Shown here: in pieces, positions 1-11,738 of the stretch
Layout of the letters: every line of letters begins with the position of its first letter
Numbering within the stretch: the stretch's first letter is position 1
From: Mycoplasma haemocanis str. Illinois
GTDB taxonomy: Bacteria > Bacillota_I > Bacilli_A > Mycoplasmatales > Mycoplasmoidaceae
Assembly (NCBI RefSeq): GCF_000238995.1
Contig: NC_016638.1
Span: 124,001-188,000, forward strand
Direction of reading: 5' to 3'
Length of the DNA: 64,000 bases
The notes under the pieces: model-generated
The model's database searches: none
What the model was told of the DNA's origin: nothing
What the model saw: the letters and a program-made list of their open reading frames with translations, nothing else
Program-made: the position numbers and the translations under genes

Positions 1-1460
1 TATTCCAAAACGAAATTTCAGATGCCTATACTAAGAATGATGTTCTTTTGAGGGAATGTGTTCAGATTTGATGGAATAGATGAAATAGCGAAGCTCTTCC
101 TATCATTAAGAAGATCTTTACACGATATGAGCAAGTCTTAAAAGCCTTCTCTCCCATTCCAGCATTATGTGTTGGTAGAATATATAGTCAAGCGGGAAGA
201 CTTCGAGAGAAGGCCGATAAGAGGCAGCGTGAATGGGAGAAACTATATGGGGAGGTTAGAAAGGAATTCAAAAAACTTGGTTATGAATTATCCAACCCTA
301 ATCCTTCTGAGTTGGAAGGTAAGTACGTACAGCAATTAGATACCTCTAAATTAAGGCTATCCGAGTCTAGCAGAAGAGTTCTTTTCTTATCTACAGAGTC
401 GTTTACTTTAAATGATGAGAAAGATGAGTTGGTTGGGTTGGATCCTAAGTTCTTAGACGATGATCAGTTTGCCGTTATTGATCAAGTATGGTCTACACTT
501 ACTCCAGAACAAGAGAAGACTCTTCAAGATAAGTTTGACAAGGAAGATGAGATTCAAAAGGAGAAAAATGCCAGACAGGCTCTTGCCTTATTGAAGAAGG
601 ATCAAATGAAGAATATTGAGAGGAACTTTGAGGCCAAGATGCAGTCTGTGGATCAGTATGTTTTTGCATCTACTAAGGACGAGAAACGTAATAAATTCAA
701 AGAGGTGGAAGAGCAACAGTTGGATATGTGGAAGAGAGAACATGATCTGACTTCAATGGCAGAGGGGGAATTCAAGGACACTCTTTACAACTTATCTAAA
801 CAGCTATTTGATAATCAATCGGTTTGTATTGTTAATTCAGAGATAGTTCTGAGCGATACGGGATTTGTTGAAGATGGGGGGACTGAGATTTACTCAGAGA
901 AGGACTACTTTATTAAGCCTCAAGATAAATATGATTTTGATGAATTTTCTTCTACTCTAGATTTAGGAACTGAGGATAGTGATATTCATGAGGAACCTGA
1001 TGATGATTATCTAGATCTTTTAGAGAATATTGAATATCCTGAGCCCCTTCCCCCTCCACAACGTCCTCCAACTAGACCTACTCTCGAACAACTTGCTCAA
1101 ATTAGTATTAAGAAATATCAAGAGGCAAGGAAACATATGGAACTTGATTCCTTGAGAGAGAAACAGTCTGTACTTGATCTTGAGGTTCGTAGGTTGTCTA
1201 AATTCCATGCCCAACAGGAGGATAATCTGGAGAAAATTGTTGTTGAACGAAGATTTGTATTTGACTCTCTGGAGAAAGATTTAGGAGAGATTAAGTCCTT
1301 TTTGGGAGATAAGGCCGGAGAATTGGAGCAGATATTTAGACAGATGGAGGATGATTTGGACGTTAGCTTTGCTGAAGTTGATCGGAATTTGCAAAATGAG
1401 GTTAGAGAAAAATCCCCATCCGGCCCTTCCTCTTCAATATTTGGTAGATGATTTAGGTAA
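1..1460 (+). CDS. Hypothetical coiled-coil protein with acidic, proline-rich segment (5' partial)
   Basis: The frame is open from base 3 to a TAA at 1458-1460, using three TGA codons as Trp (near 69, 81 and 1449), so the start lies outside the window. The visible ~485 residues are highly charged and mostly helical in appearance, with long Lys/Glu-rich stretches. Around bases 960-1070 there is a strongly acidic run followed by a proline-rich run (PEPLPPPQRPPTRP). Acidic/proline-rich segments next to coiled coils occur in mycoplasma cytoskeletal and attachment proteins, but no specific family is recognised, and the role is inference only. It precedes the ribosomal genes rpmB and rpsD by 11 bases. 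Confidence 0.75.
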
Positions 1461-1471
1461 AATTAGAAGTC

Positions 1472-1669
1472 ATGTCAAGAAAGGATCGTTTAACTGGTAA
1501 AGTTTCCAGAACGGGTAATAGTCGTTCTAAAGCTCTTAATATTACTAAGAAGGCTTGACATTTTAATATTCAGACTGTTACCCTGACCGATAAGAATGGA
1601 AAGAAAATCAAGCTTAAAACTTCTGCTAAAAATATAAGGACCTTCCGCAATAAGGGCTTGTTTAAGTAA
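1472..1669 (+). CDS. rpmB: 50S ribosomal protein L28
   Basis: This 65-residue protein begins MSRKDRLTGK and contains the L28 pattern 'TGN.RSKALN.TKK' and the C-terminal 'LKTSAKNIRTFRNKG'. L28 is a structural protein of the large ribosomal subunit. One conserved Trp (KKAWHFN) is encoded by TGA, which fixes genetic code 4. The length matches the family. Its TAA stop overlaps the ATG of rpsD by one base (TAATG), which suggests translational coupling. Confidence 0.95.
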
Positions 1670-2283
1670 TGTCTCGTTTTACAGGGAGTATATTTAAGAA
1701 ATCTAGAAAACTGGGAATATCTTTATTGGAGAACAATAGGGAGTTTACTAAGTGAAAAAAGAGAACTACTCCTCCGGGTCAGCATGGAAATAGCGGGATT
1801 CGAAGGAAGATTTCTCTTTATGGTGAACAGCTAAGAGAGAAGCAGAAGTTGGCTCTTATGTATGGATTGCATGATGCCCAATTGAGACGTTTCTTTAAGG
1901 CCGCTAGAAAGATAGAGGGCTCCCTTTCCTATAATCTTTTATTACTTCTTGAGCGTCGTTTAGATAACGTTGTGTATAGAATGAATTTTGCCCCCACCAG
2001 AAGAGCAGCTCGTCAACTTGTATCTCATGGACATGTTTTGGTTAATGGTAAGAAGGCGGATATTCCCTCTCTATGAGTGAATATTAATGATGAGATTTCT
2101 ATAGTCCCTAAGTATCACCATCTTCCTTTGGTGAACATGCTTAAGGAGTATGATACTCCCGATTATGTGGATGTTGATCCTGAAAATAAGAGGGGTATTT
2201 ACTTAAGATATCCTCAAAGAAGAGAGCTTAATCAACAGATCAATGAGGTTTATGTTGTTGAGTGGTTTAAACGTCTAGTTTAA
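1669..2283 (+). CDS. rpsD: 30S ribosomal protein S4
   Basis: The 204-residue product shows the S4 start ([16 protein letters not shown]), the small-subunit core '[17 protein letters not shown]' and an S4 RNA-binding domain '[33 protein letters not shown]' (split here only for description; residues about 93-125). S4 nucleates assembly of the 30S body by binding 16S rRNA. Two Trp codons are TGA (near 1755 and 2076). The length is normal. The TAA stop overlaps the ATG of the next gene, trmK. Confidence 0.97.
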
Positions 2284-2924
2284 TGCATGCCCGCATACTA
2301 GGACTTGCATCTATTTTTCCATATTCTAAGCATTTGGTAGATATAGGATCCGATCACGGATATCTAGGTTTGGAATTAATTAGGCAGCGAAAGGTAGGTA
2401 AAGTTACTAATATAGATCTCTCTGAAGATGCACTTAATAGAAGTAAGATTATCTATGAAAAGCTGGGTTTTATAGATAGAACGACATTCTTAGTTAGCGA
2501 TGGCTTCAAAGAATTTTCATTAGTTCCCTTGGATTCCACCGTTGTAATTGCGGGTATGGGAACTTATCAAATCTTGAAGATTTTAGAATTTCTACCTAAT
2601 ACTGTGGATAAGTTATTAATTCTTAGTCATACGGATTACTTCTCTCTAAGAAACTGGGCTATTAGTAATTCCTTTAGAATTCTTAGAGAACTTTATATAG
2701 ATGATAGAGACTTAGTATATTTAGCAATATTGTTGGTGCGTAAGAATCCCGAAGAGTATACACTTAAGGAATTAATTCTCGGAAAGAGCGATTTCTACGA
2801 GACTCAAATAGAATTATTTAGGAGATATTGAAGAACTAGAATTTCTCGAATTCTTAAAGTGCCTGAAGAATATAGGAATTCCCTTGATTCTAAGACTTTA
2901 GAATTCTTAAGTCAACATGGATAA
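2283..2924 (+). CDS. trmK: tRNA (adenine-22-N1)-methyltransferase, TrmK family
   Basis: This 213-residue protein has the TrmK/YqfN SAM-binding motif I 'VDIGSDHGYLGLEL' near residue 20, an acidic motif II (NIDLSEDAL) and the family motif 'VVIAGMGTYQI' in place of the usual GMGG. The family methylates N1 of A22 in some tRNAs. One TGA is read as Trp (near 2829). The start overlaps the rpsD stop and the C-terminus overlaps the next gene by 8 bases. In many Firmicutes and Mollicutes trmK is followed by a nif3-like gene; here a different gene sits there. Confidence 0.85.
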
Positions 2925-4380
2925 AAAGATTCTTCCCGATTTTACTTTCTCAGACCTTTCTGAGATATCAGATGAGAATTTAAAGGAAAGTAAGACTGTT
3001 TTAAAGCATCATCTTAAGTTTGATCCTTCCCAATCGGTAACAGTCAGTAACTTACATCCAGTACAACTTCAGAACATAATTCTCTCCCCCTCTTCGCAAT
3101 TGAATTTTGGAGAGGCCATAGATTTATCCAAATACGATCTATCAAAGCTAGTTGATATTGAAAAGTCTGAAATAGAACTACCGCCCTCTCCCTCTCGCAA
3201 CGTCGTGCACGATGGAAAAAAGGGCTTTAATAATTTCCATGTAGTTGATTCCATAGAGGATAGCTCATTTGAAAGAGAATTGCTTGCATCCGGAGCTAAG
3301 TCAGTTCTTATTATGTCTGATACCGCCTATACAAGGAATATGAAGTTTTATAAGCGTGTAGTTGGAATTCTTCAGAAGAACGGGATTCATTTTGTTGAGT
3401 ATACAAATATCCAACCCAATTTGGATAGGAAGCTAGTATTTAGAATTTCCGAATTCGCTAATGATCATGAGGTGAATGCTGTAATAGTTATAGGATCTCT
3501 CTCAACCATAGATTTATCTAAGATAGTTCTCCCAAAACTAATTAAACCCCATTTAATAAGACTGCATAAACCGAGACTAGCTAAGTCTGTATTAGCACCC
3601 AACTACACTTTATTTAGCATTCCTACTTTAGTAGTTCCTGATTTAAGAACTAACTCCAGATCTACGCTTAAGAATAATGTACTCTTTCCCAAATTAGATT
3701 ACTTTGGGGATACTATATTCTTAACTAATCCAGTAGATGATTCCAACGGTGTTTTCTATTGTGTAGATCTGTTTGATGAATTGGACTCCTCTAAGGTTTG
3801 AGAATTACTACACGAGTCTTTCTTTAGATTAATTCTTAATTTCTTTGATCTTTCCCTTTCTCCCCAAGCTGTAGATTCTCTTATTCACAATATGAGGACT
3901 ATATCTTGGTATCTTTCCTATTATGATAGAGGTAATTCTTTTAGTAATTATGATAGACGTCAAATACTTAAGATAATTGCCACTTCTCTTAATGGAAACG
4001 CCTTCTTGGATATATCTGATTTTTGAACTTGATATAGATTAGAGGGAGCTCTTTCTTACTTAGTGAACTCTAAGAAATGTGAAGGATTAGCGTTATTCCT
4101 ACCAACTTTCATAGAAGTTCTCTCTAAGCATAGCATAGAGTTTAGAGAAAGAGCTATAGAGTTGGGTTTAAAGTTATATGGAACTTATTCAGTAGAGGGT
4201 TTGATATTTAGACTTATTGGTCATATAAGGAAGTACAAGTTGCCAATAAGCTTCCTAGATATTCCTCAAATTAAGAGAATTAACTATAGGTTCCTTCTTT
4301 TGTTGGTTAAGAAATCTTCTAATAGTCCTTTTTTCAATAAGATAACTAAATCTATTATTAATAACCTTACGGTCTGATAG
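2917..4380 (+). CDS. Iron-alcohol-dehydrogenase-like protein, probably catalytically degenerate
   Basis: The protein has 487 residues. After about 110 unrecognised residues, the order of motifs follows the Fe-ADH/DHQ-synthase fold: a dinucleotide-binding start (KSVLIMSDTAYTRN), 'VNAVIVIGSLSTID' where GGGSxxD is normal, 'FSIPTLVV' where PTTxGTGSE is normal, and a helical C-terminal part (YRLEGALSYLV...EGLALFLPTFIEVL). The His ligands usual in 'AHALSH' and 'HG.ANA' are missing, so metal binding and oxidoreductase activity are doubtful. The gene overlaps trmK by 8 bases and ends convergently with rnhC, overlapping it by 14. The family assignment is by motif order only. Confidence 0.6.
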
Positions 4381-5056
4381 CTTTCACTTTCTTAAGAGTA
4401 GAGAAGTTAACCTTACATATCTCTTCATCTTTGGCACCTGCTTTAATAAGCCTGTCATAAGCTCTCTTTATGGAGGGGAAAGAACAGCCCATAGGAATAG
4501 AGCTTTGATTAAATTCAATACTAATCTCTTCCATCTGCCTCAAGTAGTAGTACCTAGCTATTAGAGAAGCTAAAGCGCAGCTTAAATACTTAGATTCTCC
4601 TTTAGTACAGAAATCATCCACCTTTAAAGCCTTTCTCCCCACTCCCAAGAGATATTTATGATGTTTTTCTAAGTCCGTTCAAGCATCCATAACTCTGAAA
4701 GCTTGAATGCCTAACTTAGCAGTTATCTTCTTATGCAAATCGTCATGCCATAAGCTAAATAGAACATTCATATTCTTATATTCCGCATAGATCCTATTAT
4801 ATTCCACAGGCTTAAATACCCTATATTCATAAAAATCTCCCAGTATCTTCATAATCTCGGGAACCGCCTTCTCTATTCAGCTATCCTTACATTGTTTAGA
4901 GTCTTTAATGAAATCATAGAAACCTTCCTCTTTAAGAGTTTCTATGATTTCCTTATTAATGTAAACGACGGCTATTACGGGCCCACCAAAGAAGTCTCCT
5001 TTTCCAGATTCGTCAGAACCGTAAGATTCCTTCTCCCAGTCCGGATTAAATGACAC
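4367..5056 (-). CDS. rnhC: Ribonuclease HIII, lacking the usual N-terminal domain
   Basis: This 229-residue protein has the HIII-type active-site start 'YGSDESGKGDFFGGP' at residues ~12-26 (first catalytic Asp-Glu), 'KDSKQCKD' and a later acidic motif 'RVMDAWTD', then 'SKYLSCALASLIARY'. It cleaves RNA in RNA:DNA hybrids. The GTG at 5054-5056 is the only sensible start before an in-frame stop at 5072-5074. The catalytic motif is therefore almost at the N-terminus, and the TBP-like substrate-binding domain of typical ~300-residue RNase HIII is absent. The start overlaps the argS stop by 11 bases, so the two are probably co-expressed. Confidence 0.8.
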
Positions 5057-6719
5057 TTTTTGGTTTAATTTTTAAAATACTTAATCCAGAATGTATCGTA
5101 TATTTAGCGGCATTAAGAAGAGCTAATCTATCCCTTAATCACTCTTCTTCATGCCCATCCTGCAACAACTTTGTTTCTTCATAAAAGGCATGAAACTCTT
5201 TAGCTAGCTTAAATAGATATTGTGTGATCCGATACGGCTGTAAAGTTTCTATGGCTTCATTTATAACTTCATCTCATTGCATAAGGGTATTCATAATAGT
5301 CTTCTCCATTCCTTCGGTAATAGTCTTAAATGACACTTCTTTTTTGGAATAGAAATCCGGTTCCCCATGCTTTCTTAGTATTTGGAATATCCTAGAGTAT
5401 GCATACATCACATAGAAAGACGGATTGTTATAGTTCTTTTGCTTTAATCTCGTTATATCTATTTCTAGAGGAGAATCCGGATGTTGGGAGACCAGGAACC
5501 ATCTTGCCTCTTCATAAGACATGTAATTCATTAGATCTCTTAGATATATAACCTTGGAATCTCTTTTAGAGATCTTCACCAATGTACTTTGCTCAATTAA
5601 CTTCACCAATTGCATACATATGAAATGAACTCTGTCATCTTCCACTTCCTTTATCTTTAGGAAAGCTTTAAGCTTATCTATATGCCCATAGTGATCAGAT
5701 CCCAACACATTAATGATCTTTCCTTCGCTACCCAATAAGTTCAATTTATATAGGTGATAAATTAAGTCTTGACAGTAGTAAGTGTGCTTCCCATCATTCT
5801 TTATCAATACTTCATCTTTACACCCATCTAATATCTCCCCCGCTTTAAATCAAATGGCTCCACCTTTTACTTTCAAGTACCCCCTTATGGATTTGAAAAG
5901 ATCATTTATGGATTCTGCATTTACAAAGCTACTTTCAAACTTCCATGTATTCACTTCTATGTTGTACCTAGCTAAATCCTTCTCAATCTCATTTAGGAAA
6001 TAGCTAACTACAAGTTTCTCTAGTTCCGGATAACTCTTAGATTCAAAGATATTTCTGTCAAATATTCATTTTTGACCGTGAGTGGAGATCAAGTAATCAA
6101 CACACTCATCTATCTCTTTTCCGTTGTATTTTACTGCCTTAATATTCGACTCTCTAGGGATACTAGTCAACTTCGCTTTATATTTGATTCATACAGATTC
6201 AAGAAGTTCCTTAATTTGATTACCTAAGTTATTTACTAGATACTCTCTGTGAACGAAGTAACCCCCATATTCCAATAGATTGGCTAAGGTATCGGAGAAT
6301 ATTCCGTTCCTTGCATGTCCTATATGAAGGAGGCCGGTGGGATTGGCGGAGACTATTTCAATGAAGTATCAAGAATTAATTGGATGCTTCCTCCAGATAT
6401 CCTCTTTTTTCTCCAGAATTTCTAAATAGTATTCGGAGAATATTTCTGGGGATAAGAATATATTTATGAATCCATTTTTTTCTACTTTGGCTGAAGAAAC
6501 ATATTTAAGTTCTCCTGCCTGTTTAAGAAGAGCTTCACCTACTTCTTTTGGATTTTTCTTATATTTGGAACTTATTTGACAAGCGAAGTTGGTGAATATA
6601 TCTCCAAATTTGTAATCTTTTGTAAAATCGAATGACGCTTCTATTCTACCCAACCTATAGCCTAGAGCTTGCGCTGCTAGGTTGAATTCACTAGAGAGGT
6701 AATCTTTTATTTTTTGCAA
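5046..6719 (-). CDS. argS: Arginyl-tRNA synthetase
   Basis: The product has 557 residues. It has an N-terminal additional domain, the class I signature '[14 protein letters not shown]' with HIGH at residues 132-135, and a C-terminal DALR anticodon-binding helix bundle ([17 protein letters not shown] ... [12 protein letters not shown]). It charges tRNA-Arg. Six or more Trp are TGA, including the one just before the HIGH motif. The start is TTG at 6717-6719; an in-frame TAG nine bases upstream excludes a longer form. The tRNA-Trp gene lies 33 bases away on the other strand. Confidence 0.95.
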
Positions 6720-6752
6720 TGGAAGCTAGTTAACTTACAATTTTATCCTTAT

Positions 6753-6828
6753 AGGAGTGTAGTTCAATTGGTAGAACGATAGTCTCCAAAACTATATGTT
6801 GTGGGTTCAAGTCCTGCCACTCCTGCCA
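6753..6828 (+). tRNA. tRNA-Trp (anticodon CCA)
   Basis: The acceptor stem AGGAGTG pairs with CACTCCT, followed by an encoded GCCA end. The anticodon stem ATAGT/ACTAT encloses loop CTCCAAA, placing CCA at 6786-6788. The T arm reads GTGGGTTCAAGTCCTGC. This species decodes UGG. It closely resembles the UCA-anticodon tRNA at 61915-61990 outside the acceptor and anticodon stems. Confidence 0.95.
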
Positions 6829-6836
6829 TTTTTTAA

Positions 6837-7055
6837 ATGAGTTATATAGCAATATTCTTTTTAACGATAATTGCATTTTTATTAGGAGCCGTTGCAGGAT
6901 GAGTTTTTGCCGTTAAATATTGTAAGAAACAAATGCTTGAACATCCCCCTATTAATGAGCAGCAAATTAGGGAGCTATATAGACAGGCGGGAAGAACTCT
7001 ATCTGAAAAGCAAGTTCTTCAAATTATGAACAATCTTAAGAGACAACAGAGCTAA
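6837..7055 (+). CDS. UPF0154 family small membrane protein
   Basis: This is a 72-residue protein with one N-terminal transmembrane helix (residues ~4-27, containing GAVAGW with TGA-coded Trp) and the UPF0154 C-terminal pattern 'IRELYRQAGRTLSEKQVLQIM'. The family is conserved in Firmicutes and Mollicutes, with no proven role. The TAA stop overlaps the ATG of engB. It was too short to be seen without code 4. Confidence 0.85.
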
Positions 7056-7606
7056 TGGCTCGCTTTATGGCAGCCTCTAGAAATGCTAAAGATTATCCTA
7101 TGCATAGCATGCCTGAATTTTTCTTGATAGGTCCATCTAATGCTGGAAAATCTACTCTCATTAATTCTTTAGCTAAATCGAAGATAGCCAAGACTTCTAA
7201 ATCTCCCGGAAAAACTAGGACTATTAATTTCTACGATTTTGATAAGTTTTGTTTGGTGGATATGCCTGGCTATGGATTTGATAAAAAGGGTAGAGAGAGG
7301 GATTTGTTGAAGTTAATAAATGAGTACTTAGCTGAGAGACCTAATCTCATTGGAGTAATCCAAATATGTTCTCCTCATGGACTTTCCCAAAATGATCTTG
7401 AAGTTAAGAATTATCTGTTCTCTAGATTTCATAATTACTTGCTTCTTTTAAATAAGATAGATAAGCTTTCTAATTCCCAAAGACTATTAGTCAAGCAGCA
7501 GGTAGTGACAAAGTCTCAATTGCAGGAGGGATCCGTGCTTTTAATTAGTGGTAAGACAAGCGAGAACTTAAATGTATTGGTCCGAACTCTTATTTCCTGA
7601 ATATAG
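7055..7606 (+). CDS. engB: Ribosome-biogenesis GTPase EngB/YsxC
   Basis: This 183-residue TrmE-Era-EngA-EngB GTPase has the P-loop 'GPSNAGKST' at residues 26-34, switch region 'SPGKTRTINF', the G3 motif 'DMPGYGF', the G4 motif 'NKIDKL' and a G5-like 'LISGK'. Members act in late 50S subunit assembly. The last Trp codon is TGA (7598-7600) and the stop is TAG at 7604-7606. valS starts on the very next base. Confidence 0.95.
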
Positions 7607-10006
7607 GTGAATTATTTTTCTACTTTACTACCCCCTCCCAATTTAACTGGGATTCTCCACCTAGGGCATCTTTGGAACGCATTACTTCAAGATTTTCTAC
7701 TTCGTCACTATCAGTCCAAAGGCATTCCTATTTATTGGGGATATGGCATGGATCATGCTGGAATTTCGCTTCAAGTGAAAGTTGAATCAGAGTTAAAGAA
7801 AGAGGGATTAAGTAAGAGTGATTTAACAAAAGAAGAGTTTTTAAAGAGGTTGTGGGATTGGAAGGATATACATGCCGAAAGAATAAGGAGTCAGTATCGG
7901 AAGCTTAACCTTCTTCTCCCTTTAGAAGAAGAGAATTTTACTCTTTCTCCGGAGTCTCAAAGTTTCGTAATAGAGGTATTTAAGAAGTTGTACAGGGATG
8001 GTCTTATATATAGAGATGAACGTTTAGTTAACTGGGACCCCATACTTAGGACTGCTATATCTGATGCAGAAGTTTTGTATAAGCAGGAGAACTCTAAGTT
8101 GTATTACATAAAGTATTTTTTCGAAGATTCAGAAAGTGAATATATCTCAATAGCCACGACTAGACCGGAGACCATATTTGCAGATGTAGCTATATTCGTT
8201 AATCCTGAGGATGAGAGATACTGTTCCTATATAGGGAGAAGAGTTCGGATCCCCCTAATAGGAAAGGCAATCCCTATATTAACGGATCCGTCCATAGATA
8301 AGGATTTCGGAACTGGAGCCATGAAGTGCACTCCAGCTCATGATTTTGCCGATTATGAATTGGGAAAGAAGCATTCCCTGGATATTGTAAAGGCATATGA
8401 TGTGGAGGGAATCATGCTCTCTGAGCCATATGCGGGACTTGATAAAGAGGAAGTTAAGAAGAGATTGGTTGAAGATTTGGGAGAGATAGTGAAAGTCGCT
8501 GATTATGTAACTAATATTACCTATTCAGACAGGAGTGGGGCAAAAGTGGAGCCGATGCTTTCTAAGCAATGATTTCTCAAAAGCTCTCAATTAGCAAAAA
8601 GAGCTTTAGAGTTTTGGGAGAAATCAGAGTTAAAGGTTACTAATCCTAGTCGATTAAGGAGATATCTTCAGGATATGGAAGATTGATGTATCTCTAGACA
8701 GTTGGAATGGGGAATAAAGATACCTGTATTTCTAAAAGGGGATAAGCATAGCTTGGAGCCTTTCTCTGGATCAAAGCAATCAGAAGATGTTCTTGATACT
8801 TGATTTTCTTCTTCCCTTTGGCCTCAAATTGTCTTTAAAGGCGGGAAGATGTTTCCAATTTCCACTCTGATATCGGGGAAGGACATTCTATTTTTCTGAG
8901 TTTCAAGAATGCTCTTTATGGGCATTTATTTGGACAATTGTTTTCCTTTTCAAAATATTTATCTTCACGGATTAGTATTGGACTCAAAGAATAGAAAAAT
9001 GTCTAAGTCTTTAAACAATGGAATTGACCCTATAGAGTTAAGTGAGGAATTTGGAATAGATGTAGTTCGTCTTTTCTTCCTGTCTAATACACACCCGGAA
9101 TCCAATATATCCTTCTCCAAAAATAAGCTTGAGAAGCATTCAAAGTTCCTTCACAAGTTAAGAAATGCATCTGCTTTTATTAAGTCACAAAATCCTTCTT
9201 CCTGTTCTTTCAAAGTGGGAGATTTGAATCTTCTGGAGTTATGAATCCTAAAGGAGTTCTTAAATCTTAGGGACTCTTTAAATTCTCTCTATGAAAGCTT
9301 TAGCTTCTCTTTTATAGCGGAGAATATTGTGAATTTTATATGGGATTCTTTTTGTAATAAGTACTTGGAGCTTTACAAGCTAATGAACGGGGTAGAGTCA
9401 GTCAATACAGAAGGCTTTCTTGGTTTTATGTGAAATGAAATTTTGAAGATGATATGACCTTTGATTCCCAATTTCGCAGAACAGAGCTATCTTGATTTAA
9501 ATGGGAAAGCTTTATCTAATCAATCGGAAGAGTATCTTCCTGAACTTCCAGAAGGAGTAAATGTGAGTTGATTTTTAGAATATTTCAATACCTATATCTC
9601 TATTAGGAAGAAGTTAGAGATACCTTGAAATTCTCCTATTAAAGTCAGAATAGTTATTCCTAACGAGTCATGGAAGTTATCCAATGCCGAGTTGCTTCCA
9701 TATTTAAAGATATTCAATCATGAATTAGTGGAGTTGTCTTTGGAGGCCAGTAAGGGAGTAGTTCTTATATTTGCTGCGGGAGATATATTCGTAGAGCTAT
9801 TCTTGGAGGAGGAAAAGGTTCTTAGATACCAGTCGTATATTCAAGAAGTAAAGAAGAAGCTTGTTTCGGAACTTGAGTTTTTGCATAGACGTCTTAATGC
9901 AGGAGATTTTAAAAATATGGCGCCCAAAGAGCTTGTTAATGAGGTGCAAGAGAAGATAGAGAGATATCAGAAGGAGTTAGATTTCTATACTTCGATATAT
10001 GGTTAG
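7607..10006 (+). CDS. valS: Valyl-tRNA synthetase
   Basis: The protein has 799 residues and starts at GTG directly after the engB stop. It opens with the ValRS signature 'PPPNLTGILHLGHLWN' (HIGH equivalent HLGH at residues 18-21), has the editing-domain pattern 'IATTRPETIFADVA', and 'NRKMSKSLNNGIDP' (KMSKS near residue 465). The C-terminus is a Lys/Glu-rich coiled coil, as in ValRS. Many Trp codons are TGA between 8571 and 9628. It is somewhat shorter than typical ValRS (~880). Confidence 0.96.
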
Positions 10007-10628
10007 ATTACTTCACATATCGGGACAAGAACCAGCTACCTTTAACTCTGACACCTATTGAATACGTTCCTTTGTAGTTCTATGATTCTTTATATTTCCA
10101 TCCATCTTCCTGTGTTTCTTCCTGTTACTGAAGAACTTTAAATCTAAGAAGAACGAAGTTTTAGTGACTTATAAGCTCTTTTATGACTTTAGATATTATG
10201 GATATTTCTTCCATAATCTGCTCTTTATATTCTTTGTTAGTAGCTTTCTATTTAATAGCTTCTTCTTTATATTTTCCTTTATAGATACTTATATTCTTGA
10301 AATTGATTACGCCTATCAGATCTTGTGGAAGATGCCCAATCCAACTGAAAACGTCAAGAAGATTAATTTCTTTTGATCAATAGTATTTTGTGGTTGTTTA
10401 CTGCACTTTATATCCTTTATTTTCTACATCTATTACAATCTATATCACTCCAGCTCTTGGTTTGGAGAGAAGTACAGAGCTTTCATAATTAATCTATCTA
10501 TTAATAAGTACGTCCTTTCTCTAAAGGGAAAATTTCCACGACTCTATAAGTACATACATCGTTATTTTTTAGATGTATCGCAAGTTCACAAAGATGAGAA
10601 GATATCTAAAGTGATAATTATTGGTTAG
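9999..10628 (+). CDS. Hypothetical multi-pass membrane protein
   Basis: This 209-residue product starts at an ATG inside the valS 3' end (8-base overlap). There are about four hydrophobic segments, rich in Phe and Tyr: residues ~22-42, ~68-98 and ~127-147, some of them double. The C-terminus is a basic cytoplasmic-looking tail ending KVIIIG. TGA codons at ~10060 and ~10093 are read as Trp. No family is recognised. It lies between valS and the comEC-like gene, on the same strand. Confidence 0.7.
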
Positions 10629-10664
10629 TCCGAATTCTTAGAAAAGGGAAATTAAGCATTAATA

Positions 10665-11738
10665 GTGCTTAGTTACCACGAGAGACTGCAAGGGTGGAAT
10701 AGAGATAAAAACTTACTATTCCTGTCTCTGTATCTAGTTTTTTCCTTTTTATTTCTAAAATATCCCTCTTTTATTAAGCTACTATTCCTAATACCTGTCC
10801 TCCTGTATGTATACGCCTTCGATATTAATTTTTCTTTAGTAAAGAAAGCGGTCCTTTTATCCATAACTCTATGACTTATTACTTTTGTACCATTACCCAA
10901 GGTAGAGAGCACGTATCCTTCTCTTTTAAATAGATACTTTAGCCCCCATAAACATCTCATTTCTTTTGTAAAAGAGAATTATTCGGAGAAATCTTCTGAA
11001 CTTATATCCCTGCTTCTATTCAATGGAGGGAAGGATACTTCTCAGTACTATAAAGTTTTTAAAGATTTAGGAATAGCTCACTTGGTCTGCATAAGCGGAT
11101 TTCACTTCTCCCTTATCTCAAAAGTTATTAAGACTTTATTCTTGGGAATCAGGAGGATAGAAAAGCTTTTAATCCCTGTCGTATTAGTTCTTTGATGAAG
11201 TTTTGCTAATTATTCAATCCCGGGACTTAGAGTTTTGTTGGAGATTTTTATTCCTGCAAAGTCTAGAATTCGAAGGTGAAGTGCCTCTGTGCTTATATCT
11301 CCTGTTTTCAATGTTGAGATATATGCAAGCTATTCCTTTCTTCTAAGCTTCTTTATCTCCCTTTTATTAATCTTAGTTAAGGAATATAACTGCAACAGTA
11401 TCTCAAAGATGATGTGGGCCTATTTGCTTATCTTTATATTTACAACTTTAATATTCCTACCAATTCACAGAAAGATACACTTTCTAAGTTTCTTCAATCT
11501 ATCCTTATTTTTCCCAATAGTATCCGCTCTCTTTGTATATTGTTTTCTAACTTTTTGATGCGTCCCCCTCTCTTCCGGCATTGAGTATATGATGCATCCT
11601 TTCTTATTTCTGTTAGAAAAAGCAAGGGATAATAACAAAGTGTTTCAAGTGCATGAATGGGGCTACGATTACAGCTATTTCTTTCTTGCGTTATTTAGTA
11701 TCTTTCTAATAATGAAGCATAGGAGAGAGTTGTATTAA
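10665..11738 (+). CDS. ComEC/Rec2-like membrane protein (core domain only)
   Basis: The product has 357 residues and about nine hydrophobic helices, starting at GTG. The segment 'FKDLGIAHLVCISGFHFSLI' around residues 125-145 matches the ComEC competence-domain motif (L.HL..vSG.H). ComEC forms the inner-membrane DNA-uptake channel. The usual N-terminal OB region and the C-terminal metallo-beta-lactamase-like nuclease domain are not present. The next gene is holA, the normal neighbour of comEC in Firmicutes and Mollicutes, which supports the call. Its TAA overlaps the holA ATG. Confidence 0.7.
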
